Origin: Amycolatopsis oliviviridis
GTDB taxonomy: Bacteria > Actinomycetota > Actinomycetes > Mycobacteriales > Pseudonocardiaceae
Direction of reading: 5' to 3'
Assembly (NCBI RefSeq): GCF_014654365.1
Contig: NZ_BNAY01000001.1
Coordinates: forward strand, 62,001 to 126,000
DNA: 64,000 bases
The position numbers were made by a program, and so were the translations under genes. The notes beneath the pieces were generated by a model, which was not told the origin of the DNA, did not search any database, and saw only the letters and a program-made list of their open reading frames with translations. Every line of letters starts with the position of its first letter. Position 1 is the first letter of the stretch. This document shows, in pieces, positions 8,931 through 17,640 of this stretch.

Positions 8931-11900
8931 ATGCGATCGGCCACCCGCAAGGAAGAGGCTCTCTGGCTGCTCGAGCGGCTGGTGCCGGGCAGCGGGGTCA
9001 ACAACCTGCACCTGGCCTTCCGGGTGTCCGGCGAACCGGACCTCGCGCTGCTCGACCGGACGCTGTCGGTGCTGGTGCGCAGGCATCCGGCGCTGCGCAC
9101 CGTCTTCCGCGCGGGCGAGACCGGTCTGTCGAAGGAGGTCCGCGAGGACCTGCCGGTCGCCTTCGAAGACCGGGAGTGCCCCGCGGACGAGGCGGACGCG
9201 CGGCTCGCGGCCTTCGTCGCCGAGCCCTTCGAGCTCGACGGCGGTGCCCTGCTGCGGGCGCTGCGGCTGCGATCCCCGGGCCAGGACGTGTGCTGCGTCG
9301 TCGTGCATCACCTGAACTTCGACACGGTGTCCGCCGGGGTGCTGCACGAGGAATTCGTCGCGGTGTACAACGCTTTCGCCGCCGGCGACGTCGTTCCGGC
9401 GGAACTCGAGGGCATCGCGGTGACCCTCGACGAGGTGGAGCCGAAGCCCGAGAGCCTGGCCTTCTGGCGCGATCAGTTGCGCGACGTCCGGCCCGATGAG
9501 CTCGAACTTTCCTGTGGCAAACCGGACGTGGCAGAACCGAATCTGGCGGGATCGCAGGTGACGTGGTCGTTCTCCGCGGAGACCGTCCAGGTGGTGAAGG
9601 AGCTTCAGAAAGCCTTGCGGGCGCCGGAAGCCGTGGTGCTGCTGGCCGCGTACTACCTGCTGCTGAACGCGCACGGCGCCGGTCCCGATCTCGTCGTGGG
9701 CTCGCCGATGAACGTCCGAGGACGGGAGACGGCCAGAGCGGTCGGCTACCACGTCAACGTGACGCCGCTGCGGTTGCGGGTCGATCCGGCGGAGGACTTC
9801 CGCGGGCTGGTCCGGCGGGTCAGGGACGTGTTCTTCGGCGCGCTCACGCATCTGGACGTCCCGGTGGACAACCTGCTCGCCGAGATCCCGCGGACGGGCT
9901 CGTCGTGGCGGCACACCGTGTTCCGGCACGTGTTCAACTACATCCCCGAGACCGGCACGCCGTCGTTCCGGCTGGGCGGCCTCCCCGCGGAGCCGCTCGC
10001 AGCCGAGCCGGGCTTCAGCAAGTTCGACCTGGAGTTCTTCCTGCTGCCGACCGCCGACGGCATCCGGGTGCGTGCCGCGTACTACACGGAGGTGCTCCGC
10101 GAGGCGGACGTGCAGGCGTTCGTGCGGCGCTACGAAGCGCTGTTGTTGTCGCTGGCGGAGGATCTCGATCGCCCGGTCGGTGACGTCCGGGTGTTCAGCG
10201 CCGAAGACGAGGCGGTGATCGGGAAGGCGAACCGTACCGGCAAACCGGTCGCGTGGCCTTCGGTGCCGTCGGCCATCGCCGCGGTCGTCGAGGCGCGGCC
10301 GGAGGCGATCGCGGTCGAGGACGGCGACCGCGAGGTGACCTACCGGCAGCTGTGGGACACCGCGGCCGCGACCTGTGAGCGGCTGCTCGACGCCGGCGTC
10401 GAGCCGGGCGAGGTCGTCGCGCTGATCGCGCCGCGGAGCGCGGAACTGGCGGCGGCCGCGCTCGGCGTCTGGCTGGCAGGCGCCACGTACCTGCCGCTCG
10501 ACCCGGACCACCCGGACCAGCGCATCGCTTACCAGCTCGCGGATTCCGGCGCCAAGGTCGCGCTCGCGGAGGCGGCGCTCCCGGCGGAAGCGGGCTGCCG
10601 CGCACTCACGCCGACCCCGATCGGCTCGGTCCCTTCCCGTGCCACGCCCACACTTCCCGGCACCGGAGCGCCGGCCTACCTCATCTACACGTCCGGCTCC
10701 ACCGGGCGTCCTAAAGGGACGGTCGTCGGCCATCCGGCGCTGGTCAATCTGATCAGCCATTTCGCCGACGAACTGGGCCACCACGGCCAGGCCGGAACGC
10801 TGTGGCTGACCACGTTCTCCTTCGACATCTCGGCACTGGAGCTGTTCCTGCCGCTGGCCACCGGCGGGCGGCTCGTCGTCGCGCCGGACGAAGCGCGTAT
10901 CGACGGCGGTGTGCTGAAAGGGCTGCTCGGCCGCCACGACGTGTCGACACTGCAGGCGACCCCGACCACCTGGCGCCTGGTCGTCGACGAAGTGGCCGGT
11001 GAGCTGGCGGGCCGGACCGTGCTGTGCGGCGGTGAACCGCTGCCTTCGGCGCTGGCGCGGCAGCTGGTGGACACCGGATGCGAGCTGTGGAACGTGTACG
11101 GCCCGACGGAGACGACGATCTGGTCCGCGGCGGGACGGGTGCACGACGGCGCCACCGGCCGGATCACCGCGGGCGGCCCGATCGGCAACACGACGGTGTT
11201 CCTGGCCGACCCGGACGGCCGGGAACTGCCTGTCGGCGTGACCGGTGAGCTGTGCATCGCGGGCGCGGGGCTGGCCGTGGGCTATCACGACCGGCCGGAG
11301 CTCACCGGCGCGCGTTTCGCCACTCACGCCCGACACGGGCGCTTCTACCGGACCGGCGACCTGGCCCGCTGGCTGGAGGACGGCACCCTGGAACTGCTCG
11401 GCCGGGCCGATCGTCAGGTCAAGCTGCGGGGCAACCGGATCGAGCTGGCCGAGATCGAGTCGGTGCTGCAGGCCCACGACGAGGTCGCGGGCGCGGCGGT
11501 GGTCGTGGCCGGTGACCCGAGTGACGACGCGGTCCTGGTCGCCTACGTCGAGGCCGACGAGAAAACCGGTCTGGTGGACCGGCTCTGGGAGCACGCGGGC
11601 GCGCTGCTGCCGAAGTCCGCGATGCCGCAGGAGTTCGTCGTGATCGACCGGATCCCCCTCACCGGCAACGACAAGGTGGACTATCCCGAACTCGCGCGGC
11701 GGGCGGCGGACCGGGCCGCGTCGCGCGCCACCGAGCCGGAGGAGGAGCAGGAGCTCGATCCGCTGACCGCCGACGTGGTCGCGCTGTTCCGGGAGCTGCT
11801 CGACCGCGGCGACATCCGGCCGGGCACGAACTTCTTCTCGCACGGTGGCCATTCGCTGCTGGCGGCCAAACTGGCCCAGCGGGTCAAACACCTGACCGGC

Positions 11901-11990
11901 GTCCGGGTCCGCCTGACCGACGTCTTCGCCCAGCCGACCCCGGCGGCACTCGCGGACTTCGTGCTGGCGAGTACGGCGGACGAGAACTGA
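8931..11990 (+). CDS. single-module NRPS, C-A-PCP, glycine-type A domain
   Basis: This 1019-aa protein starts at ATG 8931 with GAAGGA about 8 nt upstream. The condensation domain spans about residues 5-430, with HHLNFDT at 126-132 (HHxxxD kept, final Gly replaced by Thr). The adenylation domain is about 445-910 (YTSGSTGRPKG, NVYGPTE, YRTGDLAR, core Lys in GNDKVD). The carrier is about 945-1010 with its Ser in GGHSLL. Reading the ten pocket positions by eye against GrsA gives D-I-L-Q-L-G-V-I-W-K, nearly the textbook glycine code DILQLGLIWK. There is no TE or reductase. A C domain first implies that an acyl or upstream carrier-bound donor is joined to glycine. Confidence 0.9.
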   Translation: MRSATRKEEALWLLERLVPGSGVNNLHLAFRVSGEPDLALLDRTLSVLVRRHPALRTVFRAGETGLSKEVREDLPVAFEDRECPADEADARLAAFVAEPFELDGGALLRALRLRSPGQDVCCVVVHHLNFDTVSAGVLHEEFVAVYNAFAAGDVVPAELEGIAVTLDEVEPKPESLAFWRDQLRDVRPDELELSCGKPDVAEPNLAGSQVTWSFSAETVQVVKELQKALRAPEAVVLLAAYYLLLNAHGAGPDLVVGSPMNVRGRETARAVGYHVNVTPLRLRVDPAEDFRGLVRRVRDVFFGALTHLDVPVDNLLAEIPRTGSSWRHTVFRHVFNYIPETGTPSFRLGGLPAEPLAAEPGFSKFDLEFFLLPTADGIRVRAAYYTEVLREADVQAFVRRYEALLLSLAEDLDRPVGDVRVFSAEDEAVIGKANRTGKPVAWPSVPSAIAAVVEARPEAIAVEDGDREVTYRQLWDTAAATCERLLDAGVEPGEVVALIAPRSAELAAAALGVWLAGATYLPLDPDHPDQRIAYQLADSGAKVALAEAALPAEAGCRALTPTPIGSVPSRATPTLPGTGAPAYLIYTSGSTGRPKGTVVGHPALVNLISHFADELGHHGQAGTLWLTTFSFDISALELFLPLATGGRLVVAPDEARIDGGVLKGLLGRHDVSTLQATPTTWRLVVDEVAGELAGRTVLCGGEPLPSALARQLVDTGCELWNVYGPTETTIWSAAGRVHDGATGRITAGGPIGNTTVFLADPDGRELPVGVTGELCIAGAGLAVGYHDRPELTGARFATHARHGRFYRTGDLARWLEDGTLELLGRADRQVKLRGNRIELAEIESVLQAHDEVAGAAVVVAGDPSDDAVLVAYVEADEKTGLVDRLWEHAGALLPKSAMPQEFVVIDRIPLTGNDKVDYPELARRAADRAASRATEPEEEQELDPLTADVVALFRELLDRGDIRPGTNFFSHGGHSLLAAKLAQRVKHLTGVRVRLTDVFAQPTPAALADFVLASTADEN

Positions 11991-12164
11991 AGTCCTGCCC
12001 CGTTTCCTCGCCGAGTAGACGACAACGCTTCCAGAGCCTTTCGGGCAATTCCCGGACACCGTTCGGGCAAGGATCCGAGGTCCCGTGCCGGCCCTCGAAC
12101 GGGAGTCACTACCGTCAGCTGACGAACCTGGGCATGATCAAGTTCGTAGGGGGTTGTTCGCTGC

Positions 12165-15100
12165 ATGGCTAATCCGCTGGTCGCACCGGTGAAGGAGACT
12201 TCGGCGGTGGCGGGGGTTCCGTTGCTGGAGGACGCGACGGGGCTCAAGGAGGCGATCGAGAGCAAGAACTGGGCGGCGGTCGCGATCGGCGCCGTCGGCA
12301 CCGCTCTGGACGTGCTGACCGCGGTGATGGACCCGTTCGGCGCGGTCTTCGCCGCCGGTGTCGGCTGGCTGATGGAGCACGTCGGCCCGCTCAAGGAGGC
12401 CCTCGACGCGCTCACCGGCAACGCCGACGAGATCAAGGCGCAGTCCCAGACCTGGACCAACGTCGCCAAAGAGCTGGAGAGTGTCTCGGCGGAGCTGACG
12501 GACCTGGTCAAGAAGGATCTTCAGAGCTGGAAGGGCGACGCCGCCGACGCCTACCGCGCACGGGCCGACGACACCTCCGCCCTGATCGCCAGTGCCCAGA
12601 AGGGCTCCGAAGGCGCCGCCGACGGCGTCAAGACCGCCGGTGAGATCGTCGCGGCCGTGCGGTCGCTGGTGCGCGACACCATCGCGGACCTGATCGGCCA
12701 CCTGATCTCCTGGGCGTTGCAGGTCGTGTTCACCCTCGGCATCGGGTTGACCTGGGTCGTGCCGCAGGTCGTGTCCGCGGTGGCCAAGACCGCGTCGAAG
12801 ATCACCCAGGTCACCACCAAGCTGGTCAAAGCCCTCAAGGCCCTGATGCCGCTGCTGAAGAAGGCCGGGAACCTGTTCGACGACGCCGCGAAGGCGCTCA
12901 AGGGGATCAAGGGCGGCAAGCCCAAGCCGTCGGCCAAGCCCAAGGGCATCGACGACCCGAAGGGCGGCAATGGCGGTAAAGGCGGCAAGGACGGGGACGA
13001 CGGGGTCACCCCCTCCGGCTCCCCGCCGCCGGGCAAGGGCGGCGGCAATGACGGCACCTCGTCGAGCAGCGCCTCCGGCGGCGGGAACCATGGCGGCGGT
13101 AAGGACGGGCAGGGCGGGGGACAGGGCGGCGGCCAGTCTTCCGGCGGTCACGACTCCCCGCCCGCGGGCGGCGGCTCCCATGGAGGCGGTGGTTCTCGCG
13201 GCGGGGGCGGTTCCCGCGGCGGCACCGGTCCGTCGGGCTCGCGCGGTGGCGACGGACTGCGTGGCGAGAAGCCGAACCCGCGTTCTCCGGACAACACGCG
13301 GTGCGTGACCGACCCGATCGACGTGTCGACCGGGCAGATGGTGCTCGACCAGACCGACGCCGAGTTCCTCGGCGTGCTCCCGCTGGTCTTCGAGCGCACG
13401 CACTTCTCGAACCACCGGGCCGGACGGTGGTTCGGGACGAGCTGGGTGTCCACAGTGGACCAACGGCTGGAGGTGGACGATTCCGGCGTCAGCTTCGCCG
13501 CCTCGGACGGGACCCTGCAGCACTTTCCGCTGCCCGCCCCCGGTTCCGCGGTGTCCAGCGACCAGGGACCGGCACGCACGCTACGTCGCGGCGAAGACGG
13601 CGGTTACCTGATCGAGGACAGCTCCCAAGCGCTGACCCTGTCCTTCGAGCCGGGTGCGGCGGTGCTTCCGCTGGCCTCGATCGCCGACCGCAACGGCAAC
13701 CGGATCGACTTCGGCTACGACGAGCGGGGAGTGCCGCGGGAGATCACGCACAGCGGCGGGTACCGCATTCGCGTCGAGACCTCCGGCGACCTGGTCACGG
13801 CCCTGCACGCGATCGCCGCCGACGGCGGTGAAACCGAACTCATGCGGTACGGCTACACGGCGGGCCGGCTCACCGAAGTGATCAATTCCTCCGGGCTGCC
13901 CCTTCGCTTCGACTACGACGCCGAGGGCCGGATCGTCGGGTGGACCGACCGCAACGACAAGTGGTACCGCTACGTCTACGACGGCGCGGGCCGGTGCGTG
14001 CGCACCGAGGGATCGGGCGGGTTCCTGTCCAGCAACCTGGAGTACGACACCGAGAACCGCATCACGTATTTCACGGATTCGCTGGGTCACCGCAGCGTTT
14101 TCCAGATGAACGAAGCCGGCCAGGTGGTCCGCGAGGCCGATCCGCTCGGCGCGGCGATCGTGTCCGAGTGGGACCGCTTCGACCGCCTGCTCCGGCGGAC
14201 GGACCCGCTGGGCCGCACGAGCCGCTTCGACTACGACGACGCGGGCAACCCCACCGTCGTGACCCGGCCCGACGGTTCGCAGACCCGGTTCGAGTACGGC
14301 GATCTCGGGCTGCCGGTCACCATCGTCCAACCGGACGGCGCGGTGATCCGCCGCGAGTACGACGAGCACGGCAACCTCGCCCGGCTCACCGACGCGGCCG
14401 GGGCGGTGACGACCTTCGGCCACGACGAGCGGGGCAGGCTCGGCACCGTCACCGACGCGCTGGGGCACGTCTGGCGGATGAGCACCGACGACGCCGGACT
14501 CCCGGTCGCCCTCACCGACCCGCTCGGCGCGACCATCCGGTACGAGCGCGACCGGTTCGGCCGGGTCAGCTCCGTCACCGACCCGCTGGGCGAGCGGACC
14601 CGGCTCGGCTGGACCACGGACGGCAAACCGGCCTGGCGCGAATGGGCGGACGGCACCAGCGAGCGGTGGACCTACGACGGCGAGGGAAACCTGCGCGAGT
14701 ACACCGACAGGCAGGCGCGGACGACCAGGATCGAGGTCACGCACTTCGACCTGCCGTCCATGCAGACAAGTCCGGACGGCAGCACGCTGAGCTTCGGCTA
14801 CGACACCGAGCGGCAGCTGGTGAGCGTCACGAACGAGCAGGGGCTGGTCTGGCGCTACGAGTACGACCCGGCCGGGAACACGATCGCCGAGACGGATTTC
14901 AACAACCGCACGATCCGGTACCGGCACGACGCGGCCGGTCAGCTCGTCGAGCGCACCAACGGTGCCGGGGAAGTCACCCGGCTCGCCTACGATCCGCTGG
15001 GCAACATCGCCGAACGGACCAACGCCACGACGAGCGCGGCCTTCCGGTACGACCCAATGGGCAGGCTCGTCGAAGCCCGCGATGCCGAGACCCACGTAGC

Positions 15101-16757
15101 GATCCAGCGGGACGCGCTCGGCCAGGTCGTCTCCGAGAGCATCAACGGCCGGGCCGTGCTCTCGGGTTACGACGCGGTGGGACGGCGGGTGCGGCGGCAG
15201 ACCCCGTCGGGCGTGGCGTCGGCGTGGGAGTTCGACGCCGCCGGTCATCCGACGGCGCTGCGGTCGGCCGGCAGGCTGATGCGCTTCGGCCACGACGCCG
15301 CGGGGCAGGAGATCCAGCGCAGCTTCGGCGATCAGGTCTTCCTGTCCCAGGGTTGGGACGAGCAGCACCGGCTGAGCACTCAGGTGCTCACCGCGACCGG
15401 CGGGAACGTGCTGCAGCAACGGTCCTACGAGTACGCCGCCGGTGCCGAGGCGACCGCCGTGCACGACCGGCTCACCGGGTCCCGCGTGTTCACCCACGAC
15501 CGGGCCGACCGGGTCACCCAGGTGAGCGGGGCGAACTGGACCGAGCGCTACGTCTACGACGCGGCGGGCAACCTGACCGCCGCGGTGTGGCCACAGGCCC
15601 CTGGCGGGGTACCGGCGGAGGAGACCGGCGAACGGGAGTACCGCGGCAGTCTGCTGCTGCGGGCGGGCGGCGTCCGCTACGGCTACGACGGTCAGGGCCG
15701 TCTCGTGCTGCGTCAGCGGAAACGCTTGTCGCACAAGCCCGACACCTGGCAGTACACCTGGGATTCCGAGGACCGGCTGACCGGGGTGCGCACACCGGAC
15801 GGCACCCAGTGGCGGTACCGGTACGACCCGATGGGCAGGCGGGTGGCCAAGCAGCGGCTGAACCCGGACGGTTCGGTCGCCGAGCAGGTCGACTTCGCCT
15901 GGGACGGCGCCGTGGTGACGGAACAGGCGCACAGCGTCCCGTCGGGTCAGGTGCGGGTGACCGCGTGGGAGTACGAGCCGGAGTCGTTCCGGCCGCTGCT
16001 GCAGCACGAGCGTTCGTTCCTGCGCAACGCTCCGCAGCAGTGGGTGGACGAGCAGTTCTACGGGATCGTGACCGATCTGGCGGGCACCCCCGCCGAACTC
16101 GTCGGCGAGCGGGGCGGGATCGCCTGGCATCGGCGGGCCACGCTGTGGGGCGAGACGATCGAGCAGAGCGGCACCGGGGTGTCCACCCCGCTGCGGTTCG
16201 CCGGCCAGTACCACGACCGGGAAACCGGGTTCGACTACAACTTCTTTCGCCACTACGACCCTTCGACCGGGCGATACGGCAGCGCGGACCCGCTGGGGCT
16301 GGGCGGAGGTTTCCAGCCGCACAGCTACGTTCCGAACCCGCAGGTGCTCGTCGACCCGTTCGGTCTCGCCACCTGCCCGGAGGGACGGCTCAACAACGCC
16401 GTGAACAAGTACGGCGGTCAGCCGCACACCTCCGGGGCGAAAGCCGGCGGCTACATGTTCCCCAGCCGGAAGGCCGCGCGTCAGGCGGCTGCCGAGTATG
16501 TCGGGGACATGGGCCACGGTACGCAGGCGATCCGCATGAGCGATTTCCGCGGGGACAAGTGGATGAGCCCGAACGGAGTCATCGGACGCCAGAGCCACGA
16601 CGGCAATATCGGCTGGCGCGACGACCGGATGGGGCACGACTTCGGGGGTAACGACGGAAAGGTCGGACCGCACGTCAACGTCTGGGGGAACGGGACCAAT
16701 CACAAGCTCCACTTCTTCTATCCCGACCTGCCCCGCACGTCGTACATCGGTCGATAA
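12165..16757 (+). CDS. RHS-repeat polymorphic toxin with WXG-like N-terminus
   Basis: This protein is 1530 aa. The N-terminal helical domain carries a W-K-G turn at residue 122, like WXG100-type (type VII/ESX-style) secretion leaders. A hydrophobic stretch lies at about 172-205 and a Gly/Ser-rich linker at about 255-375. Next come a DUF6531-type segment (from CVTDPIDVSTGQM, about 378) and a long array of YD/RHS repeats to about 1360. The RHS core closes with YDPSTGRYGSADPLGL and ends DPFGLATC near 1403. The last ~127 residues are the variable toxin tip, rich in His, Asp and Asn (GPHVNVWGNG), perhaps a nuclease. The RHS shell typically encapsulates the tip for contact or secreted delivery. An immunity candidate follows 11 nt downstream. 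Confidence 0.88.
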   Translation: MANPLVAPVKETSAVAGVPLLEDATGLKEAIESKNWAAVAIGAVGTALDVLTAVMDPFGAVFAAGVGWLMEHVGPLKEALDALTGNADEIKAQSQTWTNVAKELESVSAELTDLVKKDLQSWKGDAADAYRARADDTSALIASAQKGSEGAADGVKTAGEIVAAVRSLVRDTIADLIGHLISWALQVVFTLGIGLTWVVPQVVSAVAKTASKITQVTTKLVKALKALMPLLKKAGNLFDDAAKALKGIKGGKPKPSAKPKGIDDPKGGNGGKGGKDGDDGVTPSGSPPPGKGGGNDGTSSSSASGGGNHGGGKDGQGGGQGGGQSSGGHDSPPAGGGSHGGGGSRGGGGSRGGTGPSGSRGGDGLRGEKPNPRSPDNTRCVTDPIDVSTGQMVLDQTDAEFLGVLPLVFERTHFSNHRAGRWFGTSWVSTVDQRLEVDDSGVSFAASDGTLQHFPLPAPGSAVSSDQGPARTLRRGEDGGYLIEDSSQALTLSFEPGAAVLPLASIADRNGNRIDFGYDERGVPREITHSGGYRIRVETSGDLVTALHAIAADGGETELMRYGYTAGRLTEVINSSGLPLRFDYDAEGRIVGWTDRNDKWYRYVYDGAGRCVRTEGSGGFLSSNLEYDTENRITYFTDSLGHRSVFQMNEAGQVVREADPLGAAIVSEWDRFDRLLRRTDPLGRTSRFDYDDAGNPTVVTRPDGSQTRFEYGDLGLPVTIVQPDGAVIRREYDEHGNLARLTDAAGAVTTFGHDERGRLGTVTDALGHVWRMSTDDAGLPVALTDPLGATIRYERDRFGRVSSVTDPLGERTRLGWTTDGKPAWREWADGTSERWTYDGEGNLREYTDRQARTTRIEVTHFDLPSMQTSPDGSTLSFGYDTERQLVSVTNEQGLVWRYEYDPAGNTIAETDFNNRTIRYRHDAAGQLVERTNGAGEVTRLAYDPLGNIAERTNATTSAAFRYDPMGRLVEARDAETHVAIQRDALGQVVSESINGRAVLSGYDAVGRRVRRQTPSGVASAWEFDAAGHPTALRSAGRLMRFGHDAAGQEIQRSFGDQVFLSQGWDEQHRLSTQVLTATGGNVLQQRSYEYAAGAEATAVHDRLTGSRVFTHDRADRVTQVSGANWTERYVYDAAGNLTAAVWPQAPGGVPAEETGEREYRGSLLLRAGGVRYGYDGQGRLVLRQRKRLSHKPDTWQYTWDSEDRLTGVRTPDGTQWRYRYDPMGRRVAKQRLNPDGSVAEQVDFAWDGAVVTEQAHSVPSGQVRVTAWEYEPESFRPLLQHERSFLRNAPQQWVDEQFYGIVTDLAGTPAELVGERGGIAWHRRATLWGETIEQSGTGVSTPLRFAGQYHDRETGFDYNFFRHYDPSTGRYGSADPLGLGGGFQPHSYVPNPQVLVDPFGLATCPEGRLNNAVNKYGGQPHTSGAKAGGYMFPSRKAARQAAAEYVGDMGHGTQAIRMSDFRGDKWMSPNGVIGRQSHDGNIGWRDDRMGHDFGGNDGKVGPHVNVWGNGTNHKLHFFYPDLPRTSYIGR

Positions 16758-16768
16758 GGTAGGCGGCC

Positions 16769-17140
16769 ATGTGGTGGATGATGCAGTGCGAGGACAGCCA
16801 CGTGTGGTGGCGGCTGGTCGAGGAAGGACTTTCCGAGCCGCCGTCCGAAGATCTTCGGTGCCCGGAAGACGGCACCGAAGCCATCGTAGCCATGCGCCAT
16901 CCCCTGGCCGACCGGGTCACGGTCGCCCTCGTCCCGGCAGCGTGGGAACGCGAAGGGAAGATCGGTTTCCGCGACCAGTATTTCCTGGAGATCTCCAGCA
17001 GCCGGTCCTCGCGGACCTTGCGCTCGGCCCGGACCTACTCATGGGACAAAGCCGTCGAGCGCCTTTCCTGGTTCAAGGACATCGACTGGGAATCCGCCGA
17101 ACGCCGCTGGACCCGGGGCGACTTCACCAAACCGGAGTAG
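16769..17140 (+). CDS. probable immunity protein for the RHS toxin
   Basis: This is a 123-aa acidic, Trp-rich protein (MWWMMQCEDSHVWWRLVEEG at the start) with no signal peptide or membrane segment and no family I recognise. It begins 11 nt after the toxin stop on the same strand and is followed by a terminator-like hairpin. That is the usual position and size of a polymorphic-toxin immunity gene. Immunity proteins bind and block the cognate toxin tip in the cytosol of the producer and its kin. The assignment rests on position, not homology. Confidence 0.6.
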   Translation: MWWMMQCEDSHVWWRLVEEGLSEPPSEDLRCPEDGTEAIVAMRHPLADRVTVALVPAAWEREGKIGFRDQYFLEISSSRSSRTLRSARTYSWDKAVERLSWFKDIDWESAERRWTRGDFTKPE

Positions 17141-17147
17141 GCCCCCG

Positions 17148-17185
17148 CCGGACGGCTCCTCGGTGTCACCCAGGAGGCCGTCCGG
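17148..17185 (+). terminator. hairpin after the toxin-immunity pair
   Basis: Arms CCGGACGG-C-TCCT and AGGA-GG-CCGTCCGG pair with one bulged G around an 11-nt loop. The hairpin starts 8 nt after the immunity stop codon. There is no U tract, as is common in actinobacteria. It probably ends the toxin-immunity transcript. Confidence 0.6.
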
Positions 17186-17319
17186 TGGCGTATTTCAGGA
17201 ACGGCATTCATACAGGGTCTGTGCCAGGTTCATCGGCCCGGCCTGCTCGTCCCGCTGTGGGGGCCCGCCCGCCGTAGGCCGCGGGGTCGACGGCCGTGCA
17301 GTGCCGCTCGATCCGTTGC

Positions 17320-17455
17320 CTTCACCGCCGAAGACCCGCCCGAAGCCGTAGTAGCCGAAGATCAAGTTCTACGCCGTGCCGTCGGTGCTGGCGCCCATGT
17401 ACGGCTTGGCGCCGGGCCACCACGGACTTGGGATCGTCACGGTCGCCCCATATGC
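17320..17455 (-). pseudogene. fragment of a GT39/ArnT-like membrane glycosyltransferase
   Basis: Reading the minus strand gives ...SPWWPGAKPYMGASTDGTA, a TAG stop, then NLIFGYYGFGRVFGGEGN. This matches the characteristic actinobacterial GT39 segment (PYIGGSTDNSxLxLxFGYNGFGRxxG). Only about 45 codons are recognisable, interrupted in frame by the stop and with neither end of the gene present. It is therefore a decayed remnant, not a functional gene. It lies in a hairpin-rich spacer, consistent with past rearrangement. Confidence 0.5.
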
Positions 17456-17478
17456 ACCGGCAGTCACGGCGACCGCGC

Positions 17479-17525
17479 GTGAAGGACCCCTTCCCTCGGC
17501 TCAGCCGAGGAAACTCGACCTTCAC
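17479..17525. terminator. nested hairpin (GTGAAGG...CCTTCAC)
   Basis: An outer pair GTGAAGG/CCTTCAC (17479-17485, 17519-17525) encloses a perfect inner stem CCTCGGCT-C-AGCCGAGG (17494-17510). It is one of several long inverted repeats between the convergent immunity and carbonic-anhydrase genes. Confidence 0.5.
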
Positions 17526-17538
17526 ACCTTCCCTTCCC

Positions 17539-17597
17539 AAGTACATGAAGGCCCCCTTCCTTGCGATAGGTGCAAGGAAGGGGGCCTTCATGTACTT
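17539..17597. terminator. 26-bp perfect inverted repeat, bidirectional terminator-like
   Basis: Arms at 17539-17564 and 17572-17597 are perfectly complementary over 26 bp (left arm begins AAGTACATGAAGGCCCCC) around a 7-nt loop, GATAGGT. It lies between genes that converge on it, so it can terminate both transcripts. The GAAGGCC core recurs in the hairpin at 30611-30665. Confidence 0.7.
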
Positions 17598-17602
17598 CGG
17601 AC

Positions 17603-17625
17603 GTTGTGAAAGTGGCTTTCACAAC
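17603..17625. terminator. 10-bp inverted repeat next to the carbonic anhydrase stop
   Basis: GTTGTGAAAG-TGG-CTTTCACAAC, a perfect 10-bp stem with a 3-nt loop, 15 nt beyond the 3' end of the minus-strand carbonic anhydrase gene. Probable terminator for that gene. Its GAAAG...CTTTC words echo the hairpin at 31642-31688. Confidence 0.6.
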
Positions 17626-17640
17626 GCCGCCGGCCTCAGT

